Position numbers and translations under genes: made by a program | Origin: Cacajao melanocephalus | Lineage: Eukaryota; Chordata; Mammalia; Primates; Pitheciidae | Direction: 5' to 3' | Length of the DNA: 64,000 nt | Assembly: GCA_963573385.1 (NCBI GenBank) | Contig: CAUYLG010059269.1 | Location: forward strand, 1-64,000 | Notes under the pieces: model-generated | The model's input: the letters and a program-made list of their open reading frames with translations, nothing else | Told to the model about the DNA's origin: nothing | The model's database searches: none | In this document: one piece after another, positions 34,703 through 48,640 of the stretch | Numbering within the stretch: position 1 is the stretch's first letter | Layout: each line of letters starts with the position of its first letter

Positions 34703-36084
34703 GGCACTGACTTTCTCATGGGCCTCTGCCATCAGGCAAAATGACACACAGCCCCATGGAGAACGCATAACCTGTGTGCAAATGCTGCTCACACTTGCTG
34801 TAAAGCAGACTTTATTTTTATTGGATGAAGGGAAGGGGGTGCTGTTGTTCATTTTTCACATCAAATATTTGCAGGGCAGTTTGCCCAGAAATCACTAAGC
34901 AGTTTGCAAGGAAATGGGGATTTCTTGTCTCTGTGTAGCCACTCCACCCCAATCCTCTTTTGGGTCCAGGAAAGCTTTCTGTGTGGGTGAGTTTTCAGAG
35001 GCACCAGCCAAATCCTGTGTTCTTGTCTCCAGAAGTTGTGATGGGTGATTCAGCCCTCTCGGTCCCCTAGTTTGTCCTTGGACCTGCTGGCCCAGCCTGA
35101 CCATGCTGGCCTCTTATCCTTGCTTCTCCTGCCAGACCCCCTACTCCCATCCCCGGCAGCACTGACCCATTTCTACCTTCTGCAATGTGGTGTAGTCTCA
35201 GACTGAATTGTGGGGGCCGGGGGAGAGGAACAGACTGCCATTTGGAATCTTAATGAGACCAAGTCCATTTCATGAAGCTGTCATTTCATATTTTACCGCT
35301 ATGATGATGAAGGCACAGGAGGCCCCAGAGCCATTTTCTGCTTTGCACGCAGGGTGCTGAGAGGCAGGAGGAGGGAGGGAAGTGGCTGACAGACAGGAGG
35401 AGACCACTCCCCCTTCATCAGCTTCCCTGCCCACACCACAACCAAAGTGGTAGAGGATGAGTCCTTTCCTCGGAGATTAAAAATGAGACCCAGATGCACG
35501 AGGCCGAGGAAGGAGTTTTCACTGGGTTGAAAGAGGAGCCGAGATCCACACTGGGCAGGAAGGGAGGAGCCACCCCCTCACTGCCAAGCTCACGCATGTT
35601 CTCAAATACAAACAGAGCTGGCCTCGGGGCATCGTAGAAATTGCTATTATAAATTCAGATGGTGCACCAGGGGGTGCCTCATTTTCTATTATTGTGGTTG
35701 GTCCCGTGAGCCACTCCAGCAATAGGATCTCAAAAGCGCAAGTGCTACCCCCGGGGGCACCGTTAGAAACACATTATTTTAAAGCACCGCAATAAAGCAT
35801 GAACTCAAACAACTTCATTGAAATAAAGATTAATACGAAGCATGTGTTCCTCGGCCTCCTCCCACCCACACACCACACAACCCATACCTTTTTCCCCACA
35901 CAAACACCTGGGGATGCAGCTCACTGGCCTACCTGCCTTGCTGACAGCTCAGGGCTTGATAAAATATAGGACACAGAAGTTGAGTGACAACGAGGAGAAG
36001 AGGCTGTAGGAAGGCCAGGCAGTGTGCAAGGCAAAATGTGGAGAGACAAAGGGATCACAGTGTCGTGATTCCAGGTCCTTTAGC
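34703..36084. other. Unassigned stretch, repeat-poor
   Basis: No transposon is seen over about 1.4 kb. 35630-35830 mixes a CTCF-like word with SOX/RUNX-like attgtggttg and AT-rich words and may be a regulatory element. Confidence 0.45.
35664..35678 (+). promoter_or_regulatory. CTCF-like motif
   Basis: GCACCAGGGGGTGCC matches the common CTCF core CCACCAGGGGGCGCC at 13 of 15 positions, in the forward direction. It lies outside any recognised repeat. Confidence 0.4.
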
Positions 36085-37290
<1,206 letters not shown>

Positions 37291-39359
37291 TCAAGAGGAA
37301 TATTTAGAGGTAACTCTTACTTAAGGGAAACTATTAATCAGATGGGACTGTCTACAATGAATTAACCAACATGAAATAAAATTCTTGCTACAGGATCTGC
37401 CTTTTCTTTCAGATTCAGAGAAGAAGGGCTCAGAATCTTCCCTGACGTCTTGTCCTGTTGTAGCTCAGCAGGACCATATGAGGGTAACTGGGAGCACTGG
37501 AGACCCCTGGGGGTCCATCCAGGGAGGAGAATAATGGTGAGGGGCTGGCCACGGGGTTAGAACAGAGCACCCTGCAGTCACTACTGCCAGTGTCACGCAA
37601 GAGGAAAAAGGACTAATTAAAAGTGGGAGACAGATGCCCCAGTGGGTTTTGCATCTCTTTCACTTTCTGTTTCTGGAAGGGAAAGAGGATTGTCATAAAA
37701 ATAACTGAACTGACATCAAATATTTAAATTTCAGAAATGGAGGATAAAGGAAAAAAGTAAAACTGAAACTGAGATTAAAATATTCTGTAAACAAGGCAGG
37801 AAGCCAGTCTGTGACAGGAGGGCATTTTTGTCTCCAGCTTCGTGGGTGACATGACCACGCCACACCAACATGCTCCATGCTGGATGTATCCAAGGAAAGG
37901 ATGCATTCATCTCTGAAGGCTGGAGGGACGAGGCTGCAAACCCAGGTCTTAGGGCCTGTGTGGGCTGGGGAGCTTGGCTCTGTTTAGTGGGCCAGACTGT
38001 ACTTGTCACCCCAGCCCACTGCCTCTGAAATGCACATCACTGGCCATTAAGGGGACCAGGCAGAAATGTGGAGGAGGCAGTGAAGCCCAACAGCAGCAGA
38101 GTGTGGGCAAGCCACAATAGCTCTGCCTCCAAGGGCCAGGCATGGCTCAGCATGAAATCTTCAGTGTCTCATGAGAAGAGGGAAGGCAAGAAACGCAGAT
38201 TCAGTATCATGGTTGATAAAGAAACGACTGAGCAAAACACAGATAAGCCCTCTCTGTCCTTTCAGGGATGCATGAACTCTCCTCGCCACTGTACCCTGTG
38301 TTATGCTGGGATGGGAGAGGCAGCAGAGCAGAGTGCAGAAGCAGCCTTGGAGCTGTGGTTATAGTCATCTAGTCAAAACAAGCTGAGGGTCAGGAATGCA
38401 GATTTGGAGAGATGTGTGGGACTTGGAGCCTGAAATATGGGAAGGTGCGGAGTCCAGGCAGATGGGCCAAGTAAATTAAGATAAAATAAGCAGATGATAA
38501 GGCTGCAGCCAAGCTTTCACAGTGGACTCAGTCAGCATTTGGAACTGAATAGAGCCAGCCTGGGCTTTCAGGTTTGGGCAGTAGATCCGGGGAATTAGGA
38601 AATGAGTGGACTGTTCGGCGAAGGTAGAACTACAGGGATCTAGAGGAAGGATGGAAGACATGGGATTTCAAGGAGCTTTTCCTACTGGAAGCTTGGAGAG
38701 AGGATAGAGGGACAGAAAATTAAACTTCCAACAGAGAGGCTACCGTGTGAAACATGTGTCCCCATCCATGTAGTGTTCATGTAGCATCTGCGTGGAGCAG
38801 ATTTCCAACATCAAGGTGGCAGTTGTTCCACACGAAAACTGAAGATCCCATGACTCCATGACATTTCTCTTCCTCCTACCCACCCTACCACAATCCAACC
38901 CCCATATACATATATTGTTACCTTCCACCACTCCTGACATCAAATTAATAGGATAAACTGGTTGGATAATAGAGGGAAATGTTTCAAACACATACACAAG
39001 TGCACTGAAATGCAAGGAAGTGTTCTATCAAATAAAAACTGGGATCTGCCATGGTCGAAAAGCCAGAACCTGAGACTGTCTTCTTTCTCTGGATTATAAC
39101 CATCTGGATGTTGCCACAGTGTTCTTATGCCCTCATGGTGTGACAAGACATTCTGGTAAGTATCTCTTTGGCTATAAGGGTCTCCGCTGTCTGATACGTG
39201 AGCCCTGCAGCTCAGAGCACAAAGGGAACTGTTGGGTTCCTGGTGCTTGTCTGCCCAGTAGCATTGCCACCCCTACCTGCCATCATGTCTCCTAAATAAG
39301 CTCAGTTTTGTTCCAGTGTCAGGCAATCACAGCTTTATGAAAGGCTAACAGCCCCAGGG
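37291..39359. other. Unassigned stretch
   Basis: About 2 kb without a confident repeat or gene. 38390-38700 has purine-rich wording that could be decayed antisense L2, but no firm landmark supports it. Confidence 0.4.
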
Positions 39360-39700
39360 AATGAATTTTGATCAGCCCAAGCCAATGCAGTCATTCCATT
39401 CCTCTTCCTAGTTACTGGTTTAGAAAAAGGCAGGTGATGCCTTTCTGACCAACGAGACTTGAAGGAGAAACCTGGGCTTCTCGGAAACTTTTTCTTTCTT
39501 CTTCAAAATAACCATGTAGCATGCAGCTATCTTCATGTGATGCCATCTTGAAACCATCTTGGGACCATGAGGAGAAGCCAACCCAACAGGATAAGCAAAG
39601 ACACAAAGGATGGCAGAGTAGAGTGAGGGAAAGAATTTGGAAGCATGTTTGAGCCACAGATTTAACCAACTTTGGTTTGCCTATATAGACTTCTTGTTCT
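39360..39700 (+). repeat. Ancient interspersed repeat, family unnamed
   Basis: Modules accaacgagacttgaaggag, gggcttctcggaaacttttt, ccatcttgggaccatgagga and gatggcagagtagag occur in the order of a dispersed mammalian element, probably LTR or DNA type. Confidence 0.5.
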
Positions 39701-39774
39701 TGGAAATAGCATACTATTTACCTTATTATGAAAGCCACTCTTCTTTGAGTCTTCTATTACCTACAACTCAAGCA

Positions 39775-40125
39775 TGCTCTTTGACAGCCATGTCATACTG
39801 ATCTCACCTTTAGAGCCTTTGCACATGCTTTTCCTTCCATCTGAGCTCTCTTTCCTCCCCAGCCCTCCTCCATCTGGATAATGCTTACTCATCTCTCAGG
39901 TTTCAGGATAGATATCAGCTGCTCCAGGAAGCCACCCCTGACCTTCTCACCAGTGCTCCCACAGCATCCTGTACTTCACCTCTCACAGTGCTTACTCTGC
40001 GGTTTGACCTTACCCTTCCCTAGGCTGTAAGTTCCATGAGGACTGGGACAGTAAAGGTTTTGTTGACTGCTCTATCCCAAGTCTAGCAAACAGTAGACAC
40101 TCAACTATTTTATTCATTCAACAGG
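39775..40125 (+). repeat. L2 LINE 3' end
   Basis: agcctttgcacatgcttttc, ccaggaagccacccctgacc, ctaggctgtaagttccatga and gtagacactcaac form one of the clearest sense L2 ends here. Confidence 0.95.
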
Positions 40126-40300
40126 TAATAACAGTAGTTAACACTTATTAAGCACTTTATATGAATCAAGTTCTAGTCTAAGCATCTTAATGTTCACAAC
40201 AACCAATGAAGTGAGAAAACAGGCACAGAGTGGTTGAGTCACTTGCTCAGGGTCACACAGCTAGAGAATGGCTAAGCCAAGATTTTAACACAGGTAGTCT
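40126..40300 (-). repeat. MIR SINE, antisense
   Basis: acacttattaagcactttat, gtcacttgctcagggtcaca and cagctagagaatggctaagc are reversed MIR words. Confidence 0.9.
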
Positions 40301-40324
40301 ATGTCCACCACAAAATACAAAACC

Positions 40325-40480
40325 ATTATTGAGCACCTACCACATGCAAGGCATAGCTCTAGGTGCTGGAAATACAGTATGACCAAGACAAAGTTCCTGC
40401 CTTTGAGGTGCTTCCATTAGGATGGGAGGAGATGATATTAAATAAGCAAATATATACACACATATATTGAATGGATGAGT
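40325..40480 (-). repeat. L2 LINE 3' end, antisense
   Basis: ttattgagcacctaccacat and gtgctggaaatacagtatga open the reversed L2. It fades after 40440. Confidence 0.85.
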
Positions 40481-40509
40481 GAGCAATGGGAGATGCATGA
40501 TGTAAAGTA

Positions 40510-40715
40510 CAACAATACAGATTACACACTGGCCTTGAAGTCCCAACACTTGGATTTAAACCCTGCGTCCTCCATGACACAGTAAGACCTTGGGCTAGTT
40601 ACTAACCCCTCTGAACCTCAACTCCATCATCTGCAAAACTGGAATAAAATTAGGATACTTGTAAAACAGGCTTTCACCTTCTCTGCTATATTCTAGAACT
40701 TTAATAAATGTTAGT
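40510..40715 (+). repeat. MIR SINE
   Basis: acttggatttaaaccctgcg, accttgggctagttactaac and aactccatcatctgcaaaac are in order, ending near actttaataaatgtta. Confidence 0.88.
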
Positions 40716-42044
40716 TAAATCTGGATCCCCACAAAGAATGAGCCTCATGAAGAGAAACCAGATGAGTCTTAGAACTGGAGAACTGGCTGAGTCTAATCTA
40801 ATCGCTAAATTAGCAAATGATAATTTATCTTCTTAGAGTAGAAGGACTCCAGAGCCAAGCCAGCTCCTGACTCCCATTTTCCCCAGACATCTACGTCTAC
40901 GTCTGTTTGAGACAAAACAGGGATTGGCAAGGTTGGGGACCACTATATTAATTTCTGGTGTTCAATCACCACTCATGATACAGAAGAGGCTACAAATACA
41001 TTTGCATGAATAATCCCCGTTTTGCCTGCTAGGATCTCAGTAACTGTCCAGAGGGCCAACAAGGAGACCATCATCAGCACAGCAGACTCAGGCTGGTGGG
41101 TGGTGACAGGAAAGTAAAGTTCAGGGTCCTCATTCTGATAAATTCTGTCTTCTTTTATAAAGGAATCCTAATTGCATTTAATTATTAATGCATATTAATC
41201 AATCTATTGGAGACTTCATTATTTCAGAATGGGTAAATTGTAAAGTACTTAACGGGCCCTATTTGAAAACTGCAGCCCCCTTGAGCTCATCTTTTTGACT
41301 TCCTCAGGGCAAGGAATACCAGAGTTTTATACAAAGTAGAGGAGCACTAACCCCAGCTAACATTCATGAAGTAAGGAGCAGTCTTAACTATCGGACTAAC
41401 ATCCATGCCAGGCTAAGAGAGGTTCAGGATCCTGCAAAAGTTGGCTTTCAAAAACGTAAAGATGCCATTAATACCTGGCCACCATACTGCTTAAAACATA
41501 GAAGCTCAAGACTATGGGAGAAATTTCCTGCCTTGCTTTCAGTGAGTGAACTCATGTTCCTTTAAATACGGAAGTTTTATACCTAAAAGAGTGTCTTCTT
41601 CAAATTATTCACCTTTGAAATCCATACACTTAAGCCAATGATATATCATGGCTTAAAACATTCATGGAAATCTGCTTTTGGATATAGTATTAAGTCAGAT
41701 TGATCCACCCAACAAAACCAGATTTATTATTCTATAGTCACTGGAGTCTGTTTGTTTTCCCAAAACCTATTAGCTAGTTTGCTAGCAGAGATACCAAGGC
41801 TTGGCTCTAAATGGCTTTGGCTATTTCCAAATATAAAATCCACTCCCTTAAAGAAAAATATCTGGACCACTGAGAATGTTCAAAGCAATAAGCCACAACA
41901 TGTTGGTACACAGCCTAAATAACAAATAAGAAGCCAATATGAAGATTATTGCCCCAATTCAATGAATAAACATGCATATGTAACTACATGTGTATTTACA
42001 TCCATATTTGTAGACGCACAAAAAATTACTAGAAAGGTATGCAT
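40716..42044. other. Unassigned stretch, repeat-poor
   Basis: No transposon is recognised. It contains the AT-rich motif cluster at 41169-41203. Confidence 0.5.
41169..41203. promoter_or_regulatory. Homeodomain/POU-like motif cluster
   Basis: In 35 bases there are TAATTG, TAATTA, ATGCATATTAAT and ATCAAT, with ATTAAT flanking GCAT on both sides. This is motif resemblance only. Confidence 0.35.
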
Positions 42045-42170
42045 TCATTTTGACGGAGGTCATCTCAGGAAACCAAGATTATGGATTATTTACTTTTTTA
42101 ATTGTGTTCTCCTGTACATTCCAAACTTTCTGCAACAAATCTATATAACTTTTGTAATCAGGAAAAAAAG
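42045..42170. repeat. Old L1-like 3' end fragment
   Basis: ggtcatctcaggaaaccaag, then a T-rich part, ccaaactttctgcaacaaat and ataacttttgtaatcaggaa. Layout matches 3130-3280. Confidence 0.4.
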
Positions 42171-44772
42171 CACAATACATATTTTATAAATATATTTTTA
42201 ATGCGCCACAGACCCTGAAGGCAACTTCAAATCAGAAGCCATAACAATGCTTGGCTCAGGAAAGTACCAATGGATTAAACGCATTGCTTTCCATGCTACA
42301 ACTTTCGAAGGGCACAACCCTCATTTAGAGGTACAACTTCTATTATGTCTGTTTTTTTTAAAAAAATCACTCTCCATTAACTTCAGGCCACATCGTGTAA
42401 TGTCATTCTATCTGTGCCAGTGGTAAGTAAGCATTGCAATGAAGACCTTCGGGTACATGCAGTCACTAACCCCAGTGGACAGAGCCCAAGACAGACCTGC
42501 ACTGTGCCAAACGCCACCCCACTACACAGGGTCATGGTCCAGAGCAAGGCCCCTGCGAATTTCCCTTGAAAAACCCTACACCACACTTGAGAAACCTTTC
42601 TACAGGAGAAGAGAAAAAGGCATGACCCCATCTGAAATGTAATTTCGTATGTTCTCTTTCACAAGATATCCAAGAGTACTGGCAAGAAACAGCAATAACA
42701 GTAACAGTGGTTGGAGTGGCAGGACAGCCGCCAGCCTTTCAGGTACTATAAGCAAAGGGGAACTTCTGCTTCCTTTTCAGGGACCAATTGCCCCAGGCTC
42801 AAATTGCTTTATGACGTCACAGTTGATGCTTACCAGCAAATGGGAGGGCACAGTGCGGTGAGATAGGGCCACGCTGGCAAGAAAGAGGCAAGGTTCTTGC
42901 ATTAAGGAAAATGGAGACATTGGATTCCTAAGATGGGTTCTGAAGATTTCCAGCAAATCACTTTTTTTTTTTTTTTACAGGAACCAAATTTTCCCTTTCT
43001 TGTTGCCTCACATTTGTCCAATTCATGACATCACCTCTTCTAATCTTTCTGATGTGGAATCACCAAGAATACTCAAAAACAACCTCAACAAAGTTTTGAA
43101 CACTCTTAGAAAAAAAAGGGAATAGAGGAAAGAAAGGGATCATTATCATGAGTTGTAGAATGACCTATGTGGTTTTGGCCAATTGAAACTTAGAGGTACC
43201 TCTTTCCCATGTGATAGAACCTGGAAGCAGCTCAGATCAGGAGAGGAGTCAGGGAGGAGGTAGACAGAAAGAAGCTAACAGACATGGTTGAAATGCATCT
43301 GTCAATTATTTTTAATCTATAAAAACTCTTAACGAAACCCTAAGATTCCAGAAAATAACACAGGGCATGGTGGGTAGGGGGGACTCACCAGGAAGAAGGG
43401 ATACAGCAACTACCTGACGTCACCATATCTTCGCTGATAAGGTGAACCCTAAAAGGGGGATATGTAATTTTGCTGGATATAGACTATACCTGGCATTTAA
43501 AAAGAAGACACCAAATGCAGAGAGCAAAGAAATTTTTCTATAGAATTCTACCCCCTTCCCATGTAATTAGCTCCTAGTAATGAAGAGGAAGGTGCATGGG
43601 GGGAAATCCTACTCTGGGATTCTCAGGCTTCACAGAGATGGTGAGTGTCTATGAGGATTCCCTTTCCAGTTGGCCTAGGTATTCGGATGCTCTGACAGAG
43701 CCTTGAAGCCACTAAATGTCTTCCTTGGCAATAAAAGCCTCCCTAATGTGAAACATCTTTAAACTATTCTGTACCTCTCAAAAACAGACTCCTGAAAGGT
43801 ACCACTGTGCATCTGTAATGATGTAAAAGAGAAATACTTTCCTTGCCAAGGAGCTAATCATTCAATCACCGCCTAACCTTTTAAAAATGAATTCATCCAC
43901 ACTTCACTGGGCTACCTGTCTATCTAAAAATCAGGAAAGCATCATGGGATGTGCCTGATAATAGTTCAGCAGATGGTAGAACTTTAAATATGGAAAACAA
44001 TCAACCAATCAACGAACCAACTAAGTTTCTGAGCATATGTTCTTCAGAGACACAGTACTAGACGCTGGAGGAGACCAAGGGTAAGGGAGGGTTCTGCCTT
44101 TGCTAACTTTTTGGTGATTCCTGGCGAGATGACTTACTCATTAAACACTGAGCATTTCAAAAAATATTACTGTTCATCTTATATATACTTTAATAGTTTG
44201 ACAGTTTATAATCACTTTCACATAAATTAATTCAAACCTTCCTATATACCTATGAAGTGTGTGTTAATCACCCTGTCTCATCATTATGTAATATAAAATG
44301 AGGGTACAAGTGGTGTCACATAACAGAATATGATGATAGGCAAATGCATAATATAATTCATGTTATGGGCTTGTGTTTCACAAAGGAAACAGACATATAA
44401 GCTTTAAAGATGTAAAGCATTTAAGCAAAAGAAAAGAGAAATAAGGGCACTTAAAGCAGATTGAGTGATGTGAGCAAAGGCACAGCTGCATAATCATAGC
44501 GAAAGAATCAATCGCTGAGCACCAGAAGACCACGGCCCTGGACGGAATGCAAGGCTCATGGCCATTTTTAATCTCATACAATGACCCAGAATGAATGCCT
44601 GTCCAATATGAGTCAAAGAAGGGTATAGATATGAGTCCTTGGCAAAATGATTCTCCAACCTTATCTAGACATATATAACAGTCCCATATGACACCACACA
44701 GAAAATGATGATCAAACTGGGTTTCACAGGGATGAGTGGCTATCAAAAGGGATATTTAGAGAGAGACGTCTG

Positions 44773-44798
44773 GGTCCTGAGTCATGGTCCTGAGTCAT
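44773..44798. promoter_or_regulatory. Tandem AP-1-like sites
   Basis: ggtcctgagtcat is repeated head to tail without mismatch, placing two consensus TGAGTCA sites (44778-44784 and 44791-44797) 13 bases apart. Confidence 0.45.
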
Positions 44799-44862
44799 CT
44801 CCACAGGTCCAGCACTACTGAATGGCTTAATCATTCTTAGCTACCCCTTTCTTCTTCCCGCT

Positions 44863-44912
44863 GCTAAAAAAAAAAAAAAGAAAAAGAAAAAGAAAGAAAA
44901 AGAAAAAAAAAC
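44863..44912 (+). repeat. A-rich (AAAAG)n tract
   Basis: A run followed by aaaag and aaag units. No attached retroelement body is recognised. Confidence 0.85.
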
Positions 44913-46939
44913 TAAAGAAATTTCTAAGTTTGTGTGGATGTTGTGTAGTTTAATTATCATTCTGAAAGTCCTCAAAAAAATCTCTCATGAAAAACATCAC
45001 TGTAGTGTGAAATGATGTCATTACCGAAATCTAGAATATTCTTGCATTCCTATAGTAAAGAATTTATAGTCTGTTCTCTGGCTCTTTTTAAACAGGTGGG
45101 TAGACGCAGTTGGCAGACAAAGAAAAAAATGGAAGGCTTAAAATAAATTGTAATATTTCACTCTGATACATCATTCGCTGAATTCAAGTTTTGTTCAAAC
45201 TGCATTAAACCAGAATGTAAGAGAGTGTCTCCGTCCATTGCTAAATTTTATGCCGGTTGTTTCAGAGCTGTGTGCTCTTCCCTTCTCCATGGTCTGACCT
45301 TAATGGCCAGACATGTATCAGTGTTCTTTCTGTAAGCAAACATCACTTGTTCCATATTATATGCTGCTTAGGCTGCGCCACAGAGGCAGCCTGAAAATGC
45401 CTCAGCAGCACGGCTTTTGCATTTCCCTGGAGGAGTTAAGCCTTAAGCAGCCATCTTATCTAGATGTATCTTCCCTCTCCAGATTGGGTCTTATCACCAG
45501 CTCAGTCACCCTCTTAACCTTCTCCTGAGAAATGAAGATTGGGGGACAGAAAGCAAGATTGAATAGTGCCCTCCCACACGCTCCTGCACAAGCACATCTT
45601 TCTTCCACAGTTGCATTTTCTGAAAGGTTGAACATGTAGATGTTCCAAACTGAAGGATCCCGTTATGGAAACTTCAAAGGAATAAAATGAATATCACAGT
45701 TCCTTACGTAGGACAATATTGCAAAGTTCAAAATGTTCTTGCATCCAGATGACTAGATAGGACATATCTGTGTCATCTGTGCCTGTGTGAATAGTCTTAA
45801 AAGAATGGCAGCATTATGACTGCGGCTTCCACTTCCTATTATCCTGTCCACTGTAATACAAGCTTCTTCCTTCAAGGAGAGATTCTGCTCAACTACAGGA
45901 ATGCACTCCATGTAATTTTAGGTGACTCCGTTACTCAGCTTCCTTCCTTTCAGTGATTACCAGAAAGAGTGCTGACAGCAAAATGAACCCCATGACCTTC
46001 TGAAAACGGTGATCACTAGGCGGGCCTTAACATTATCTACAAGAGAGTCCTCATGTTTGGGAACATTTGAGATTTACAGAAAGCAACATTGGTTTAGAAG
46101 CGAAGACTCTCATCTCTAGGAAAATGAGTTCCAGTGACCTATTTGGGTGGGAGGCATGGTAAGGATTAAATGCTTAATATTTATCGAGCACCTGCAGTGA
46201 TCTATGTCCTGCTCAGAACACAGCAGAGGAGGCATAACTTCTCTTTCAATCAGGTTAATGAGGAATTGATTTTTGAAGCTTTTTAAAAACACAAAGTACG
46301 ATGCCAATGTTAAATACCGATCATATTGGGACTAGTACTCACCTAGGCAGCTGCCTAATATGGAAAGAAAATGTGGCCAATCAATAGCAGATCTATACCT
46401 CTTTCCCAGGGTGGTATTAGAGTGCTTTCACCCTCTCCTTGGCAGCATGTGCAAAAAAAAACCATCCCTTTGCTCAAAACTGTGTTAGGAATCAAAAGGG
46501 GATTCAGCTTCTTCCTATAAGTAGATGAGTCCCCTTTACAATCAAGAGATGGGGCTCAAGCAAAATCTAGGTAGGATACATAGACTGGGCAGCAAGCAAA
46601 AGACTCTGCTGGAGCCTTTTGCAAAATGCATATCATGGTTTCTCAAGACAACTGAGCCACCTGGTGTTAGAAAGTTAACAGCCAAAGCACCTTTCTCTCT
46701 CCCTTCCTCGGAGGGCAGATGAAGACTTTCTCAAATGACCCTCAGTACAGTGGGAGCCAACATCCTCGACACTGAAGGTGGATTCAGCACTAAGTTTCTC
46801 GACTCCAGACATCCCAAATTACGGTCTGGGAAGCACTCAGGAGCACACCTTGGGTTGTGTTGGTCTGATTTGGATTATGCAGACAGGTTTGAATCTGTCG
46901 CTGTTTAGATGGGACACACATTCACATCGGCAACAGCAA

Positions 46940-47195
46940 AATGACTACTAGCTACCATTTGCTGAGGACTTAATATGTGCCAGACCCGGTGTCAGGCACC
47001 TTACCTACCATATGTCATTTAATCCTTACAACAACCCTATGGTGTAGGTATTATTATCACCATCGTACAGATGAGAAATTGAGGGTCAGGGAGAAAGGAG
47101 TTGCTCAGCTGGTAAGCGTTAGCATTGGAATTCCAATCTCAGGGTATCACATCTCAGGTCCCATTTCCTTAATCACTCTACTGTTCTGCCTTTCA
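46940..47195 (-). repeat. MIR SINE, antisense
   Basis: gaggacttaatatgtgccag, gtcatttaatccttacaaca, ggtattattatcaccatcgt and cagatgagaaattgagggtc keep almost the entire element. Confidence 0.95.
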
Positions 47196-47199
47196 CAAT

Positions 47200-47285
47200 T
47201 ATAGCTACCATCTATTAAACACCTACTTACATGCCATGCTTAGTGATGGGCAGATGATACACGTCATCTCATAACATAGTAAGGA
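47200..47285 (-). repeat. MIR SINE fragment, antisense
   Basis: ctattaaacacctacttaca and gtcatctcataacatag form a second reversed MIR directly beside the first. Confidence 0.75.
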
Positions 47286-48253
47286 GAGTAAGTCAGCAAG
47301 TGTTTATCCTACTGAGGACTGACTTCATATACTTTGCCAAGATGTTTTCTAAGTGGAAAGGAAACAAAAGTCACTGCTTCCAAGAAGGTCGTCATTCTTC
47401 CCACAGACCCAAAGTGAATCCTAACACAGAACCACAATGGGTTTTCCTATTGGGATAATAATGCAGCAAGAACTCACTGAGATACATAAATAACGACTCT
47501 GCATCCATTTTTAAAAGTCTGAATTATAAAACATTTTAAAAGAAATAGAATTTTTTCACTTTTAGGAAAAACATAAAAGTAGACTAAGGTAACGATGCAT
47601 TGCCAAGTAAAAATCTTGAATAGCTAAGAAGAAAAATTCTATTTATCATTCCTTTTACTTTTGCAAAATACAAGTGCTTTTCTGCTGCCTGCAAACAGTT
47701 TATTCTCTTAAGAAGATGAAAGTGCCCCTCTGGAATCCAACTTCTGCCTGAATGATGACAAAACTCCAAATTAGTGGTTCCCCAGGAGGATCTATATGAG
47801 TGAATACATATTTTATCTCAGATTTACTTTTTTAAATAGCTCTTTTCCAAGGAATGCAAATAGTTTTAGTCCACCATCTCATTTACTTTTATATAATAAA
47901 GTAGGATAAGCTGTAATCCATAGGTGAAGTTGTATCTCCCAAGTGATACACTAAACTGAAATTAGAATCCAAACCTGGTTGTCAGGCCTCTTGGGTCAAT
48001 CTCATTCCTTCTTCAGTTTGTTTTCTACCTACTGTGGTGAATTATGCCCATCTCTTGCCTTGACAAGTGAAATCTAGAACTCTTAAGTCTAATTGTTCAT
48101 GTCTTTGTCCATAAATTAGTGGTTATTTTATTAATAACTATATATGAATAATAATTCATTATGTTTAACAATAATAGAGTTTAGTCAAGGAATAATTCTA
48201 TATCCAGCCAGAGAGGAAGAAAATGGAGGAAGATATTTGTTTGTTTAAGAGAT
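47286..48253. other. Unassigned stretch
   Basis: 47880-48000 has faint reversed MIR wording. Otherwise AT-rich and unassigned. Confidence 0.45.
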
Positions 48254-48281
48254 TTGTTTGTTTGTTTGTTTGTTTGTTTGT
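48254..48281 (+). repeat. (TTTG)n microsatellite
   Basis: Seven clean ttgt units, with a shorter run of the same unit at 48237-48245. Confidence 0.93.
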
Positions 48282-48439
48282 TCATCTATCTGTCTAAGTT
48301 TAGAAGACCCTGGCATGTGCCGGAACTGCTAGTAATTTCCCCACTGTGGTCTCTTTTTCTTCCTCACCATAAAACTTCAATTTTGTTCAGGGCTACAATA
48401 TACTCAGCTGGTAACATTTATTTTCCCAGACCTTCATCA

Positions 48440-48640
48440 AAAGGAGCAGTCATATGGCCCAACTCTGGCCAGTGAGACAAAAGCTGCAGTCTATCAGGGA
48501 TTTCTGAGGAAAACTTCTGTTTTTTTCAATACTGGCACTTTCTCTTCTTTCCTCCTTCCTCCTCTTTCTGCTGGGAGCATGATCACAACTCCTGGAGGCA
48601 CAGCAACCATCTCGTAGTCATGAGGATGAAAGGCACATAC
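48440..48640 (+). repeat. Ancient interspersed repeat, family unnamed
   Basis: atatggcccaactctggcca and gtgagacaaaagctgcagtc match the module seen at 39360-39700. The 3' part ends at gtagtcatgaggatga. Confidence 0.5.

Larger units (their letters stand above)
42171..46939. other. Long repeat-poor stretch
   Basis: About 4.8 kb in which I find only an A-rich tract (44863-44912), a T run (42961-42976), a doubled AP-1-like site (44773-44798) and a possible L2 scrap near 46165-46210. AT-rich, evenly textured sequence such as 44930-45290 resembles conserved non-coding DNA. A 122-codon minus-strand frame at 44378-44746 has no domain. Confidence 0.5.
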
